Below, piece by piece: positions 42,052-51,163 of a DNA stretch of 64,000 nucleotides. This DNA comes from Polaromonas sp. (lineage in GTDB: Bacteria > Pseudomonadota > Gammaproteobacteria > Burkholderiales > Burkholderiaceae_C), in assembly GCA_013297865.1 (NCBI GenBank), contig JAAFIP010000007.1, positions 62,001-126,000 of the forward strand. Reading direction: 5' to 3'. The stretch's first letter is position 1. Each line of letters begins with the position of its first letter. The notes under the pieces were generated by a model that was not told the DNA's origin, did not search any database, and was given only the letters and a program-made list of their open reading frames with translations. The position numbers and the translations under genes are program-made.

Positions 42052-44553
42052 GTGAAGACACTTCCCCTGCCGACCCAACGCTCGCTGCAAACCATCACGG
42101 CCATCAGCCTGACGTTTTGTGCATTGATCGCGTTTGCATTGCCTGGTATCACCTACTGGCTTGGGCACGCGCAGCTGCGCGCTGATCTGCGGGTGGAAGC
42201 ATCCACCAGCGTGCGCAGCATCAACACGCTCATCCTGCGTGAACCGCATTTATGGATATTCATGCAAAACGAGCTGTACGTGGCGCTGGATGACAAACTC
42301 ACCGACACCGCACCGTTTGCCTCGCGCATTTTGGCAGGCGAGGGCTTGGCACAGGAGGTGGTGCTGGAGCGAAACACGAAGCTACAGGGGCCGTTGCTGC
42401 GTTTGAGCGAACCGATTTACGACACCGGCAAAGTGGTGGGCCGCATTGAGCTGACGGCCTCCCTGCGCCCGCTGCTCTGGCGCACGGCCGGGGTGGCGCT
42501 GCTGGGGCTGCTTTTGGCACTGGCCTTGTACTGGTCGGTGCGCAGCCTGCCGCTGGCGGCACTGCGCCAGGCCATGCAGGACCTGCAGCAGGAGACCGAG
42601 CGGGCTGGGCAGGCCAACCAGGCCAAGTCGGCTTTTCTGGCCGGCATGAGCCACGAGCTGCGCACACCCATGAACGGGGTAATTGGCATGACAAGCTTGC
42701 TGCTTGACACCCCTTTGAATACGGAGCAGCGAGAGTATGTGGAAACCATCCGCATCAGTGGTGACAGCCTGCTGTCGGTCATCAACGAAGTACTAGACTT
42801 TTCCAAAATTGAAGCGGGCAAACTGCAGTTGGAAAACCAGCCTTTTGAGCTGGCACGCTGTATCGAAGACGTGTTCAGCATCATCGCCCCCTCAGCTGCG
42901 AAAAAAAATCTGGATTTGCTTTATCTGGTGGAGAACGATGTACCCGCCTGGATTGATGGCGACGTAGCCCGGCTGCGTCAGGTGCTGGTCAACCTGGTGG
43001 GCAATGGCGTGAAGTTTACCGAGCGCGGCGAAGTCTACGTGCGGGTAGCCAAAGTCAGCTGCGATAGCGAACATCTGGAGTTGGTGTTCTCGGTACGCGA
43101 TACGGGCATTGGTATTGCACCCGACAAACAGTCTGAACTGTTCCAGCCCTTTCACCAGGTGGACGCGAGTACTGCCCGCAAATACGGTGGTACAGGTTTG
43201 GGTTTGGCCATTACGTCCAGGCTCGTCGTTTTGATGGACGGGCAGGTCAGTGTTCAAAGCGCATTGGGGCATGGGTCTACCTTTAGCTTTACGCTACGCA
43301 CACGGCCCGTGCCCGCCACGGCGGTGCGGTATTCGCAATCTGACCAGTTCACCATACAGGGCAAACACCTTTTGCTGGTGGACGACAACGAGACAGCACT
43401 GAACATACTGGGTACGGTGGTGCGCCGTTGGGGCTTGAGTTGCCAGATCGCCGCATCGCCCTATGCTGCACTGGAGTTGCTGCGCTTGGGTACTCCATTT
43501 GAAGCTGCAGTGATTGACTTTCACATGCCAGGCATGGATGGTGTGCAATTGGCGCAGGAAATACGGCGCATCGATGGCCGTGAATCATTGCCTTTGGTAT
43601 TGTTTTCATCATCCGACCAGGAAGTCAACACTGTTGGTAGCGATGGCCTTTTCGCAACACGTGTTACCAAGCCCCTGCGCCAGTCCCAGTTGTTTGACGC
43701 TCTGGTTGATGTGCTGGCACAACGCAATCTGGCAGTGGAAAAGAAGCCAGAAAAATCACTGCCTGATACCGAGCGAGCACGCCGCACCCAGGTACGCCTT
43801 TTGGTAGCTGAAGACAACCCGGTCAATTTACGGTTGATAAGCTTGATGCTCAACAAGTTTGGCTACCGTGCGGATGTGGCTGCCAACGGTGTGGAAGTGC
43901 TGCAAGCCCTGCAAAGACAGCACTACGATGTCATCTTGATGGATGTGCAAATGCCGGAGATGGATGGTATGGAGGCAACACGCAGAATACGGCAATCTGG
44001 ACAGGGTGCGCAGCCTTATATTGTCGCTGTCACGGCCAATGTGCAGAATGAAGACCGCAGGCAGTATATGCAGGCGGGCATGAACGCCTTTCTTGCCAAA
44101 CCTTTTGTACAGGCAGAACTGGACGCTGTGCTTATCCAGGCCATGGGTAGCGCGTTTGTGCCAGACCATGCGCAGCCCAAACCAGGTGCATCCAGCGCCC
44201 CACCAGGCCCTGATTTGCTGGATATGAGCATAGTGAACGAGATTGCTGAGTTGTTCAGCGATGCAGGCAAAGGTGCATTTGCCAACATGGTGCGCAGTAT
44301 GCACGGCGACACCATCAAGTTTCAGTCCTTGCTGCACGACAAGCTGGAAGGCCCCGCACTGGTACGCGCCGCACACAACCTCAAAGGCTTGAGCGGCAGC
44401 ATGGGCGCCAAGATGCTCTCGAATCTGTATGCCAAGTTAGAGCAGCTCGCCCTTGCAGGCCATGTGCAACAAATGCAACATATGCTGCACGAGAACGATG
44501 CGATGGTGTCCCAATCGATCCAGGCCTTGTACGCAGCAGCCCCGCAAGACTAG
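42052..44553 (+). CDS. Hybrid sensor histidine kinase with two receiver domains and HPt
   Basis: 833 residues from GTG 42052, 9 bp after the binding-protein gene. Membrane segments lie near 14-32 and 140-160, enclosing a periplasmic sensor region of about 105 residues. Then HisKA (phospho-His in MSHELRTPMNGVIG near 201), HATPase (about 300-420, DTGIGIAPDKQ, GGTGLGLAI), receiver 1 (about 437-555, acceptor in AAVIDFHMPGMDG), receiver 2 (about 580-700, DVILMDVQMPEMDG) and HPt (HNLKGLSGSMG near 775). A full internal phosphorelay, with the output regulator not encoded nearby. Confidence 0.95.
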   Translation: MKTLPLPTQRSLQTITAISLTFCALIAFALPGITYWLGHAQLRADLRVEASTSVRSINTLILREPHLWIFMQNELYVALDDKLTDTAPFASRILAGEGLAQEVVLERNTKLQGPLLRLSEPIYDTGKVVGRIELTASLRPLLWRTAGVALLGLLLALALYWSVRSLPLAALRQAMQDLQQETERAGQANQAKSAFLAGMSHELRTPMNGVIGMTSLLLDTPLNTEQREYVETIRISGDSLLSVINEVLDFSKIEAGKLQLENQPFELARCIEDVFSIIAPSAAKKNLDLLYLVENDVPAWIDGDVARLRQVLVNLVGNGVKFTERGEVYVRVAKVSCDSEHLELVFSVRDTGIGIAPDKQSELFQPFHQVDASTARKYGGTGLGLAITSRLVVLMDGQVSVQSALGHGSTFSFTLRTRPVPATAVRYSQSDQFTIQGKHLLLVDDNETALNILGTVVRRWGLSCQIAASPYAALELLRLGTPFEAAVIDFHMPGMDGVQLAQEIRRIDGRESLPLVLFSSSDQEVNTVGSDGLFATRVTKPLRQSQLFDALVDVLAQRNLAVEKKPEKSLPDTERARRTQVRLLVAEDNPVNLRLISLMLNKFGYRADVAANGVEVLQALQRQHYDVILMDVQMPEMDGMEATRRIRQSGQGAQPYIVAVTANVQNEDRRQYMQAGMNAFLAKPFVQAELDAVLIQAMGSAFVPDHAQPKPGASSAPPGPDLLDMSIVNEIAELFSDAGKGAFANMVRSMHGDTIKFQSLLHDKLEGPALVRAAHNLKGLSGSMGAKMLSNLYAKLEQLALAGHVQQMQHMLHENDAMVSQSIQALYAAAPQD

Positions 44554-44594
44554 TCGCGACACTCAGCCTTTGATCTCAACATGCTGGTCGTATA

Positions 44595-44710
44595 GGCTCA
44601 GTGCATTGCCCAAAGCACCAGCTCAATCGCGCGTGGCGCGCTGCTGCACCCGGTCAATGTAGGCTTGCCCATCGGGCGCTTGGCCCGAGCGCTGCGCCTC
44701 CCACAGCATG
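44595..44710. repeat. Right direct repeat flanking the binding protein/kinase module
   Basis: Counterpart of 41010-41125; here it covers the intact 3' end of the DUF1841 gene and 28 bp beyond its stop. Confidence 0.85.
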
Positions 44711-45057
44711 GTGCCCAGCTCTTCCATCACCTCGTGGTGGGCCTGGTGCAGGTCGCCGCGGCGCGCGGTCAGCAGCTCCACCGCCTGGCGGATGCCGCGC
44801 GGCTGGTCGATGCTGCATTGCTCGGTGATTGACAGGTGCATCGACAGATGCAAAAACGGATTGGTCTGGCCATCGCTGCCGTCATACACCCGTGCTACGG
44901 CTGCGTCAGCGTCTTGCAGATCCGCGTGGTATTCGGGGTGCTCGCTCATCCATTGGTTGGCAATGGTTTCCAGTGCGTCCTGCGAGCTGCTGCTTTGCGC
45001 TTTTGCAAATGCAGAGCAGAAAAAGCGGCGCACATCGTCTTGGCTGGGGTTAAACAT
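44623..45057 (-). CDS. DUF1841 family protein
   Basis: 144 residues from MFNPSQDDVRRFFCSAFAKA, the typical start of this betaproteobacterial family of unknown function. HPEYHADLQDADAAVARVY, NPFLHLSMHLSITEQCSID and MEELGTMLWEAQRSGQAPDG are characteristic. The His-rich middle (HLSMHLS) could bind metal. Its last 28 codons are duplicated at 41038-41124. Divergent from the thiolase gene. Confidence 0.88.
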   Translation of the reverse strand: MFNPSQDDVRRFFCSAFAKAQSSSSQDALETIANQWMSEHPEYHADLQDADAAVARVYDGSDGQTNPFLHLSMHLSITEQCSIDQPRGIRQAVELLTARRGDLHQAHHEVMEELGTMLWEAQRSGQAPDGQAYIDRVQQRATRD

Positions 45058-45141
45058 GACTGCATTATCCAATGTGACAGGCTACCTGGTGCGCAATGGA
45101 GATAATCTAGGAACATCTGCATTCAACAAGAGACATTACCT

Positions 45142-46347
45142 ATGACTACCCAAGCTTTTATCTGTGACGCAATTCGTACCCCCTTTGGCCGCTATGGCGG
45201 CGCGCTCAGCAGTGTGCGCGCGGATGACCTGGCTGCCGTGCCACTGCGCGCGCTGATGCAGCGCAACCCCGGCGTGGACTGGCATGCCGTGACCGATATG
45301 GTCTATGGCTGTGTGAACCAGGCCGGCGAAGACAACCGCAACGTAGCGCACATGGCCAGCTTGCTGGCCGGACTACCGCTGGAGCTGCCGGGCTCCACCA
45401 TCAACCGCCTGTGCGGCAGCGGCCTGGACGCCCTGGGCACAGCCGCGCGCGCCATCAAAAGTGGCGAGGCGGGCCTGATGATTGCCGGTGGCGTAGAAAG
45501 CATGAGCCGCGCGCCTTATGTGATGGGCAAGGCTGACAGCGCTTTCAGCCGCAGCACACAGATGTTTGACACGACGATTGGCTGGCGCTTTGTCAACAAG
45601 CTGATGAAAGAAAAATACGGCGTAGACAGCATGCCCGAGACCGCAGAAAACGTGGCAACCGATTACAAGATTGACCGCGTATCGCAGGACACCATGGCGC
45701 TGGTCAGCCAGATGAAAGCCGTGGCCGCACAAAAGTCGGGGTACTTTGATGCAGAAATTTACCCCGTCACCATCCCTCAAAAGAAGGGCGACGCTGTCGT
45801 TGTCAGCCAGGACGAACACCCGCGCGCCACCAGTATGGAAGCGCTGGCCAAGCTGCAGCCCATCGTGCGGCCCGGCGGTACGGTGACTGCCGGCAATGCC
45901 AGCGGTGTGAACGACGGCGCCTGCGCCATCTTGCTAGCCAGTGAGGCAGAAGCCAAAAAGCACGGTCTGACCCCCAAAGCCCGCGTGGTGGGCATGGCTA
46001 CTGCAGGCGTGGCCCCGCGCATCATGGGCATCGGCCCTGCGCCCGCTACGCAAAAGGTGTTGGCGCTGACCGGATTGAAAATTGAGCAGATGGACGTCAT
46101 TGAACTGAATGAAGCCTTTGCCGCCCAGGGCCTGGCCGTGCTGCGCCTGCTGGGCTTGCAAGACAACGATCCACGTGTCAATCCTAATGGCGGTGCGATT
46201 GCGCTGGGCCACCCGCTGGGTGCTTCAGGCGCGCGCCTGGCCACCACGGCAGTCAACCAGCTGCACAAAACCCAGGGCCGTTATGCGCTGTGCACCATGT
46301 GCATTGGTGTGGGGCAGGGTATTGCGGTGATTTTAGAACGTGTTTGA
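45142..46347 (+). CDS. pcaF: 3-oxoadipyl-CoA thiolase / acetyl-CoA acyltransferase
   Basis: 401 residues, the PcaF length. Active-site cysteine in NRLCGSGLDALG near 90, His in GGAIALGHPLGASGAR near 356, second Cys in CTMCIGVGQG near 388. The PcaF-like N-terminus (AFICDAIRTPFGRYGGAL) favours 3-oxoadipyl-CoA cleavage to succinyl-CoA and acetyl-CoA. It would serve both the beta-ketoadipate route from the adjacent intradiol dioxygenase and the end of the phenylacetate pathway. Confidence 0.9.
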   Translation: MTTQAFICDAIRTPFGRYGGALSSVRADDLAAVPLRALMQRNPGVDWHAVTDMVYGCVNQAGEDNRNVAHMASLLAGLPLELPGSTINRLCGSGLDALGTAARAIKSGEAGLMIAGGVESMSRAPYVMGKADSAFSRSTQMFDTTIGWRFVNKLMKEKYGVDSMPETAENVATDYKIDRVSQDTMALVSQMKAVAAQKSGYFDAEIYPVTIPQKKGDAVVVSQDEHPRATSMEALAKLQPIVRPGGTVTAGNASGVNDGACAILLASEAEAKKHGLTPKARVVGMATAGVAPRIMGIGPAPATQKVLALTGLKIEQMDVIELNEAFAAQGLAVLRLLGLQDNDPRVNPNGGAIALGHPLGASGARLATTAVNQLHKTQGRYALCTMCIGVGQGIAVILERV

Positions 46348-46369
46348 ACCACGGCTTGCACAGAAAACC

Positions 46370-47200
46370 ATGCGCAATGTCAACCAACATACGATTACCG
46401 ATGCGGTGATTGCGCGCCTGGCAGATACGCCAGATCCACGCCTCAAGCAGATCATGAGCAGTTTGGTGCGGCATCTGCACGATTTTGCGCGCGAAGTGCA
46501 GCTCACGGAGGACGAGTGGATGGCGGGCATAGAGTTCTTGACTGCGACCGGACATCAGTGCGACGCAAAACGGCAGGAGTTCATTTTGCTGTCAGACACG
46601 CTGGGCTTGTCGATGCTGACTGTGGCCATGAACAATGACAAGCCAGCAGGCTGCACCGAATCTACCGTGTTTGGCCCTTTCCATGTGCCTGGCGCGCCCG
46701 AATACGATCACGGGGACGATATTGCCAACGGTGCCAAGGGTGTGCCTTGCGCTGTGCACTGCACTGTGAAATCTCTGGATGGCAAGCCCATTGCCAACGC
46801 CAAGATTGAAGTCTGGCAGGCAGATGCAGAAGGTTTATACGATGTACAGCGCCCCGATCTTCAGGGTGCGCAAGCGCGCGGCGTATTGCGCAGTGCAGTC
46901 GATGGCAGCTGCTTTTTCAACACCATTGTGGCCGAAGCCTACCCTATCCCCACAGATGGCCCGGTGGGGCGCATGCTCAAGGCCACCCAACGCCATCCCT
47001 GGCGGCCCGCACACTTGCACTTCATGGTGACTGCGCCGGGCTACGAGACCTTGATCACCCATGTATTCCGTGAGGGTGACCCATATCTGGACAGTGACGC
47101 AGTGTTTGGTGTGCGCCAGTCCTTGGTAGCTCCGTGGGAAACTTTACCCGACGGACACTTTCGTTTGGACTATGATTTCGTGCTGCACCAAGCCAAGTAG
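46370..47200 (+). CDS. Intradiol ring-cleavage dioxygenase (hydroxyquinol/catechol 1,2-dioxygenase-like)
   Basis: 276 residues from MRNVNQHTITDAVIARLAD; a GTG at 46340 overlapping pcaF is the alternative. The N-terminal helical linker domain (about 1-100) is followed by a beta-sandwich catalytic domain with Fe(III) ligands Tyr (GLYDVQ near 157), Tyr (EAYPIPTDGPVG near 190) and His-x-His (RPAHLHF near 213). The sequence resembles hydroxyquinol 1,2-dioxygenases, whose product maleylacetate is reduced to 3-oxoadipate, which connects to the PcaF upstream. No maleylacetate reductase is seen here. Confidence 0.88.
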   Translation: MRNVNQHTITDAVIARLADTPDPRLKQIMSSLVRHLHDFAREVQLTEDEWMAGIEFLTATGHQCDAKRQEFILLSDTLGLSMLTVAMNNDKPAGCTESTVFGPFHVPGAPEYDHGDDIANGAKGVPCAVHCTVKSLDGKPIANAKIEVWQADAEGLYDVQRPDLQGAQARGVLRSAVDGSCFFNTIVAEAYPIPTDGPVGRMLKATQRHPWRPAHLHFMVTAPGYETLITHVFREGDPYLDSDAVFGVRQSLVAPWETLPDGHFRLDYDFVLHQAK

Positions 47201-47285
47201 ATAAAGACGGTTCACATTCTGTTGGTACCGTGCAAGCATCGCCTGAACAGGCCCGGACAGTTTTGTGAATTTTGAAAGACTTTGC

Positions 47286-47861
47286 ATGCACACTACCACC
47301 GAACAGCTCTTCGACCACGCCCGCACTGCCAATCTGTACCTGGACAAGCCTGTCGATGACGCGCTGCTGCACCAGCTGTACGGCATGATGAAATACGGCC
47401 CCACCTCGGCCAACTGCTCGCCTGCGCGCATCCAGTTTGTCAAGAGCGCAGCGGCCAAGGCTCGGCTGCTCGAGTGCATGATCCCCAGCAATGTGGAGAA
47501 AACCCAAAGCGCCCCGGTCACGGCCATCATCGGCATGGACATGCAGTTCTACGACAGGCTGCCCGAGCTGTTTCCCCACACCGATGCCCGCGCCTGGTTC
47601 ACCGGCAACCAAGCATTGATCGACGCCACCGCGCTGCGTAACAGCTCCTTGCAGGGCGGTTACTTCATCATCGCGGCGCGCGCCCTGGGCTTGGACTGCG
47701 GGCCCATGAGCGGTTTTGATGCAGCCCGGCTGGATGCTGCATTTTGGGGCGGCAGCACTGTGAAAACCAATTTTGTCTGCAATCTGGGCTATGTCGACAC
47801 GAGCAAGACCTTTGCCCGCAGCCCGCGCCTGGCTTTCGATCAAGCCTGTAGTATCGTCTGA
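47286..47861 (+). CDS. RutE/HadB-like nitroreductase-family oxidoreductase
   Basis: 191 residues from MHTTTEQLFDHARTANLYL. Flavin-dependent reductase of the malonic semialdehyde reductase (RutE) / HadB group: MMKYGPTSANCSPARIQFV, FPHTDARAWFTGN and LDCGPMSGFD are typical. In E. coli RutE acts in pyrimidine degradation, but no rut genes are near; here it may reduce an aldehyde or quinone from aromatic degradation, which is inference. The TauE-like gene follows within 10 bp. Confidence 0.85.
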   Translation: MHTTTEQLFDHARTANLYLDKPVDDALLHQLYGMMKYGPTSANCSPARIQFVKSAAAKARLLECMIPSNVEKTQSAPVTAIIGMDMQFYDRLPELFPHTDARAWFTGNQALIDATALRNSSLQGGYFIIAARALGLDCGPMSGFDAARLDAAFWGGSTVKTNFVCNLGYVDTSKTFARSPRLAFDQACSIV

Positions 47862-47868
47862 TAGCCAC

Positions 47869-48624
47869 TTGAACCTTCCTTTCATTACCGACTGGCATTT
47901 CTATGCCATCGCCATTCCTGCGGTGCTGCTGCTGGGCTTGAGCAAAAGCGGCTTTGGCGCGGGCTTTGGCTCGCTGGCGGTGCCCATGATGGCGCTGGTC
48001 ATCACCGTGCCGCAGGCCGCAGCCATTTTGATGCCTGTGCTGCTGGTGATGGACCTGCTGGGCATTACTGCGTATCGCAAAGATTTTGACCGGCAGCTGC
48101 TGAAGTTTTTGTTGCCCTGCGGCCTGGTGGGTATTGTGGTGGGCGCTGTGCTGTTCAAGCTGCTTCAGCCCAAGGTGGTGGCGGGCATTGTGGGCGTGTT
48201 CACTCTGCTGTTTCTGTCCCAGCGCCTGCTGTTTCCGCCCAAGGCCGACGCCGCACCACCACCGCGCTGGCTGGGCGCGCTGCTAACGGCAACTTCGGGC
48301 TTCACCAGCTTCATTGCCCATGCCGGTGGCCCGCCGATCAACGCCTACGCCATCCCGCTCAAGCTCAAGCCCGTGGTGTACACCGCCACCATGGCGTATT
48401 TCTTTTTCACCATCAATATGGCCAAGTGGATTCCGTACGCCTGGCTCGGTCTGCTGGATGTGCGAAACTTTGCCACTTCATTGCTACTCTTACCGTTTGC
48501 ACCCATCGGGGTGTGGGCGGGCGTAAAAATTGCAAGGTATATCCAGCCTACCTTGTTTTACCGCATTGTCTATACCGGCATGTTCCTCACTGGCCTCAAG
48601 TTAGTCTGGGACGCATTCACCTAG
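47869..48624 (+). CDS. TauE/SafE family sulfite or anion exporter
   Basis: About 251 residues if the TTG at 47869 is used, 7 bp after the previous stop; the frame is open further up (ATG 47791), so the start is uncertain. Eight hydrophobic segments, with LGLSKSGFGAGFGSLAVPMM in the first half and the mirrored TSGFTSFIAHAGGPPINAY in the second, show the internal repeat of TauE/SafE. The substrate is unknown; family members export sulfite, sulfoacetate or other organic anions. Confidence 0.87.
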   Translation: MNLPFITDWHFYAIAIPAVLLLGLSKSGFGAGFGSLAVPMMALVITVPQAAAILMPVLLVMDLLGITAYRKDFDRQLLKFLLPCGLVGIVVGAVLFKLLQPKVVAGIVGVFTLLFLSQRLLFPPKADAAPPPRWLGALLTATSGFTSFIAHAGGPPINAYAIPLKLKPVVYTATMAYFFFTINMAKWIPYAWLGLLDVRNFATSLLLLPFAPIGVWAGVKIARYIQPTLFYRIVYTGMFLTGLKLVWDAFT

Positions 48625-48634
48625 AAAGTCCACC

Positions 48635-50476
48635 ATGACCTCCATCACCCAGTTCAGTGCCCGGCTGACCGAATTCAAAGCCCAGACCCGCAAAGTCTGG
48701 GCTTTGTCGCTTCCATACTTCCAGTCGGAGCACAAGTGGAAAGCGCGCGGCACTCTTGTGGCAGTGATGGCATTGAACTTAGCCTTTGTCTATGTGAGCG
48801 TTCAGTTCAATGAGTGGTACCGTGTTTTCTACGATGCACTGCAAAATAAACAGCAAGATATTTTTTGGGCACAGGTTCGATGGTTTTGTGTGATTGCTGC
48901 TGCAAATATTATTGTGCAGGTGTACAGGTTGTATCTCACGCAGCGCCTGGAGCTCAATTGGCGAGAGTGGATGACCCAGCGTTATCTGAAACGCTGGACA
49001 GAAAACAAAGCCTTTTACTATTTAGAACTCGGTCGTTACACGAAAAATAGCGAAGCGATACCCGACAACCCCGATCAACGCATACAGGAAGATGTTAAGT
49101 TGTTTACAGAAAGCACTGTTGAGTTGAGCATGGGTTTTCTATTGGCTGTAGTGAATATTGCAGCATTCATCGGTATTTTGTGGGGTTTGAGTCGTGGCTT
49201 TGAGTTCACTTGGAGCGGCCAAACCTATGCTGTAGCAGGGTTTTTGGTATGGTTAGGATTGCTGTATGCAATTGCAGGCAGCATATTGACGCATTGGATT
49301 GGAAAACCTCTGATTGCGATTAATTTTGAGCAACAAAAATGTGAGGCTGATTTCCGCCATGACCTTATGCGTATGCGTGAGTACAGTGAGCCCATTGCAT
49401 TGTCTAAAGGTGAGGTGGTAGAACGCGGGTCACTCAATCGACGCTTTGCCAGCGTTGTATTGATCACCGTGAAGATGATTTGGGCGAGAAAGAAATTAAC
49501 GTGGTTTACTGCAAGCTACGGTCAAGCCGCTGTAATTTTTCCGTTCATTGTGGTGGCACCTCGGTACTTTAGCGGAGCAATCCAACTTGGTGAAGTCATA
49601 CAAACATCCAACGCATTCACTGAAGTTCAGGGTTCGTTAAGCTGGTTGGTTGATAACTACCCAAGACTCGCCACCTGGAAAGCCACCACCGACCGCCTCA
49701 CCAGCTTTGAAGCATCGCTGGCCGCGGTAGAGGCACTCAATATCAAGCAAAATCAGGCGCTAGCCCAATGGAATGTCGCGGAAGCAGCTACTGAAAACAT
49801 AGCAAATTCCGATACCTTGCAGCTCAACCAACTCACGCTGTCCCTGCCCAACGGGCAGACCCTGGCGCAGGATGTGCAGCTATCGGCGCAGGCAGGTGAC
49901 AGCATTGTCGTCAGTGGCCCCTCGGGCAGTGGCAAGAGCACGTTGCTGCGCTCCATCGCCGGCATCTGGCCTTTTGCCAGCGGCCAGGTGGCGCGCCCTG
50001 CTGATTTTGACGCGCAGGCCATGTTCATCCCGCAGCGGCCCTATTTTCCCAATGGCAGCCTGCGCACGGCGCTTGCCTACCCTGAAGAAGCCAGCCGCTA
50101 CAGCGACGACGCCTTGCGCACCGCGCTGGACGACGCGCTGCTGCCGCAGCTCAAGGAGCGCCTGGATGATCAAGACGCCTGGGGCCAGAAGCTCTCGGGC
50201 GGTGAGCAGCAGCGTCTGGCCCTGGCCCGCGTGTTCCTCAAAAAACCGCGCTGGGTGTTTGCCGACGAAGCCACCAGCGCGCTGGACGAAGCCGCCGAGA
50301 AAACGCTCTACCAGAGGCTGCTGGCCCAGGTACAGTCAGCCCAGGGCGCCCTGGTGTCGATAGCCCACCGGCCTGCGGTGGCAGGCTTTCACGCCACCCA
50401 GTGGCGCTTTGAGCCCACAGCCGCCCAGGCTACCGCGCGTTACGCGATTGCAGCGATGCCCGTACCAGTAACCTGA
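48635..50476 (+). CDS. ABC transporter, fused permease-ATPase of the SbmA/BacA-YddA (ABCD) type
   Basis: 613 residues. Membrane domain about 1-370 with the SbmA/BacA-like blocks NEWYRVFYDALQNKQ, YYLELGRYTKNSEAIPDNPD (split motif) and EYSEPIALSKGE; ATPase about 390-590 with Walker [13 protein letters not shown] near 428, signature LSGGEQQRLALA near 519 and Walker B WVFADEATSALDE. The DNA from about 48740 to 49660 is markedly AT-richer than both the following ATPase half and all neighbours. The linker QWNVAEAATENIA (about 373-390) is encoded by a dispersed element copy. Substrates could be peptides, cobalamin-like or lipid molecules. Confidence 0.92.
   Translation: MTSITQFSARLTEFKAQTRKVWALSLPYFQSEHKWKARGTLVAVMALNLAFVYVSVQFNEWYRVFYDALQNKQQDIFWAQVRWFCVIAAANIIVQVYRLYLTQRLELNWREWMTQRYLKRWTENKAFYYLELGRYTKNSEAIPDNPDQRIQEDVKLFTESTVELSMGFLLAVVNIAAFIGILWGLSRGFEFTWSGQTYAVAGFLVWLGLLYAIAGSILTHWIGKPLIAINFEQQKCEADFRHDLMRMREYSEPIALSKGEVVERGSLNRRFASVVLITVKMIWARKKLTWFTASYGQAAVIFPFIVVAPRYFSGAIQLGEVIQTSNAFTEVQGSLSWLVDNYPRLATWKATTDRLTSFEASLAAVEALNIKQNQALAQWNVAEAATENIANSDTLQLNQLTLSLPNGQTLAQDVQLSAQAGDSIVVSGPSGSGKSTLLRSIAGIWPFASGQVARPADFDAQAMFIPQRPYFPNGSLRTALAYPEEASRYSDDALRTALDDALLPQLKERLDDQDAWGQKLSGGEQQRLALARVFLKKPRWVFADEATSALDEAAEKTLYQRLLAQVQSAQGALVSIAHRPAVAGFHATQWRFEPTAAQATARYAIAAMPVPVT
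49755..49803. repeat. Dispersed 49-bp element, copy 10, inside ABC transporter gene
   Basis: GCGCTAGCCCAATGGAATG, then TCGCGGAAGCAGCTACTG and AAAACATAGC. The frame used has TAG in the consensus; here it is TGG, giving QWNVAEAATE between the membrane and ATPase domains. Confidence 0.82.
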
Positions 50477-50516
50477 CTGTCATCTGCGTACAAGCCTGGT
50501 CGGCGATACTCAGGGC

Positions 50517-51098
50517 ATGCACCGCACTATTTTCACCACCCCTGTCGTCAACACGCTGCTGCGGGGCCTGTCTGTTGCTTTTCTCAAGCTCACGGGCTGG
50601 AAGGTGGAGGGCGCGCTGCCGCCCGAAGCCACCAAGGCTGTGCTGATCGCCGCGCCCCACACCAGCAACTGGGACCTGCCCTACACCCTGATGGTGGCTT
50701 TTGCGCTGCGGCTCAATATCTACTGGATGGGCAAGGACAGCATCTTCAAGCCGCCGTTTCGCGGCATCATGATGTGGCTGGGCGGCATTGCGGTCAACCG
50801 CGAGCAGTCCACCAATCTGGTGGCCGCATCGGCGCTGGCAATTGAGCAGGCCGACGGCATGGTGCAGCTGATCGTGCCGCCCGAAGGCACACGCAGCAAG
50901 GCCACCTACTGGAAAACCGGCTTTTACTACATCGCCCTCGGCGCCAAGGTGCCGATCATCATGGCCTATATGGACTTTGCACACAAGCGCACCGGCCTGG
51001 GCCCGCTGTTTTATCCCAGTGGCGACATCGACAAGGACATGGTGGCGATCAAGGCGTTTTATGCGCCGTTTACCGGCAAGCATGCTGACCGCACCTGA
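50517..51098 (+). CDS. Lysophospholipid acyltransferase family protein (1-acylglycerol-3-phosphate acyltransferase-like)
   Basis: 193 residues. Catalytic HX4D motif HTSNWD near 48 and the phosphate-binding PPEGTRSK near 122 define the PlsC-like fold. It is shorter than PlsC proper and resembles the small acyltransferases of unknown acceptor common in proteobacteria. Membrane-associated through N-terminal hydrophobic stretches. A dispersed element separates it from the convergent queC. Confidence 0.88.
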   Translation: MHRTIFTTPVVNTLLRGLSVAFLKLTGWKVEGALPPEATKAVLIAAPHTSNWDLPYTLMVAFALRLNIYWMGKDSIFKPPFRGIMMWLGGIAVNREQSTNLVAASALAIEQADGMVQLIVPPEGTRSKATYWKTGFYYIALGAKVPIIMAYMDFAHKRTGLGPLFYPSGDIDKDMVAIKAFYAPFTGKHADRT

Positions 51099-51114
51099 TT
51101 TTTGATATTAAATC

Positions 51115-51163
51115 GGCCTGTAGCCCAATAGAATATCGCGGGAGCAGCTATTATTTATATAGC
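51115..51163. repeat. Dispersed 49-bp element, copy 11, overlapping the queC 3' end
   Basis: GGCCTGTAGCCCAATAG, then AATATCGCGGGAGCAGCTAT and the GCTAT-N7-ATAGC hairpin. The ATATAGC end covers the queC stop codon TAA (51155-51157) and the last two codons. Confidence 0.9.

Noticed and set aside
41010-44710. Composite transposon reading of the repeat-flanked kinase module
   Set aside because: The flanks are DUF1841 gene sequence, not insertion sequences, and no transposase or integrase is encoded inside.
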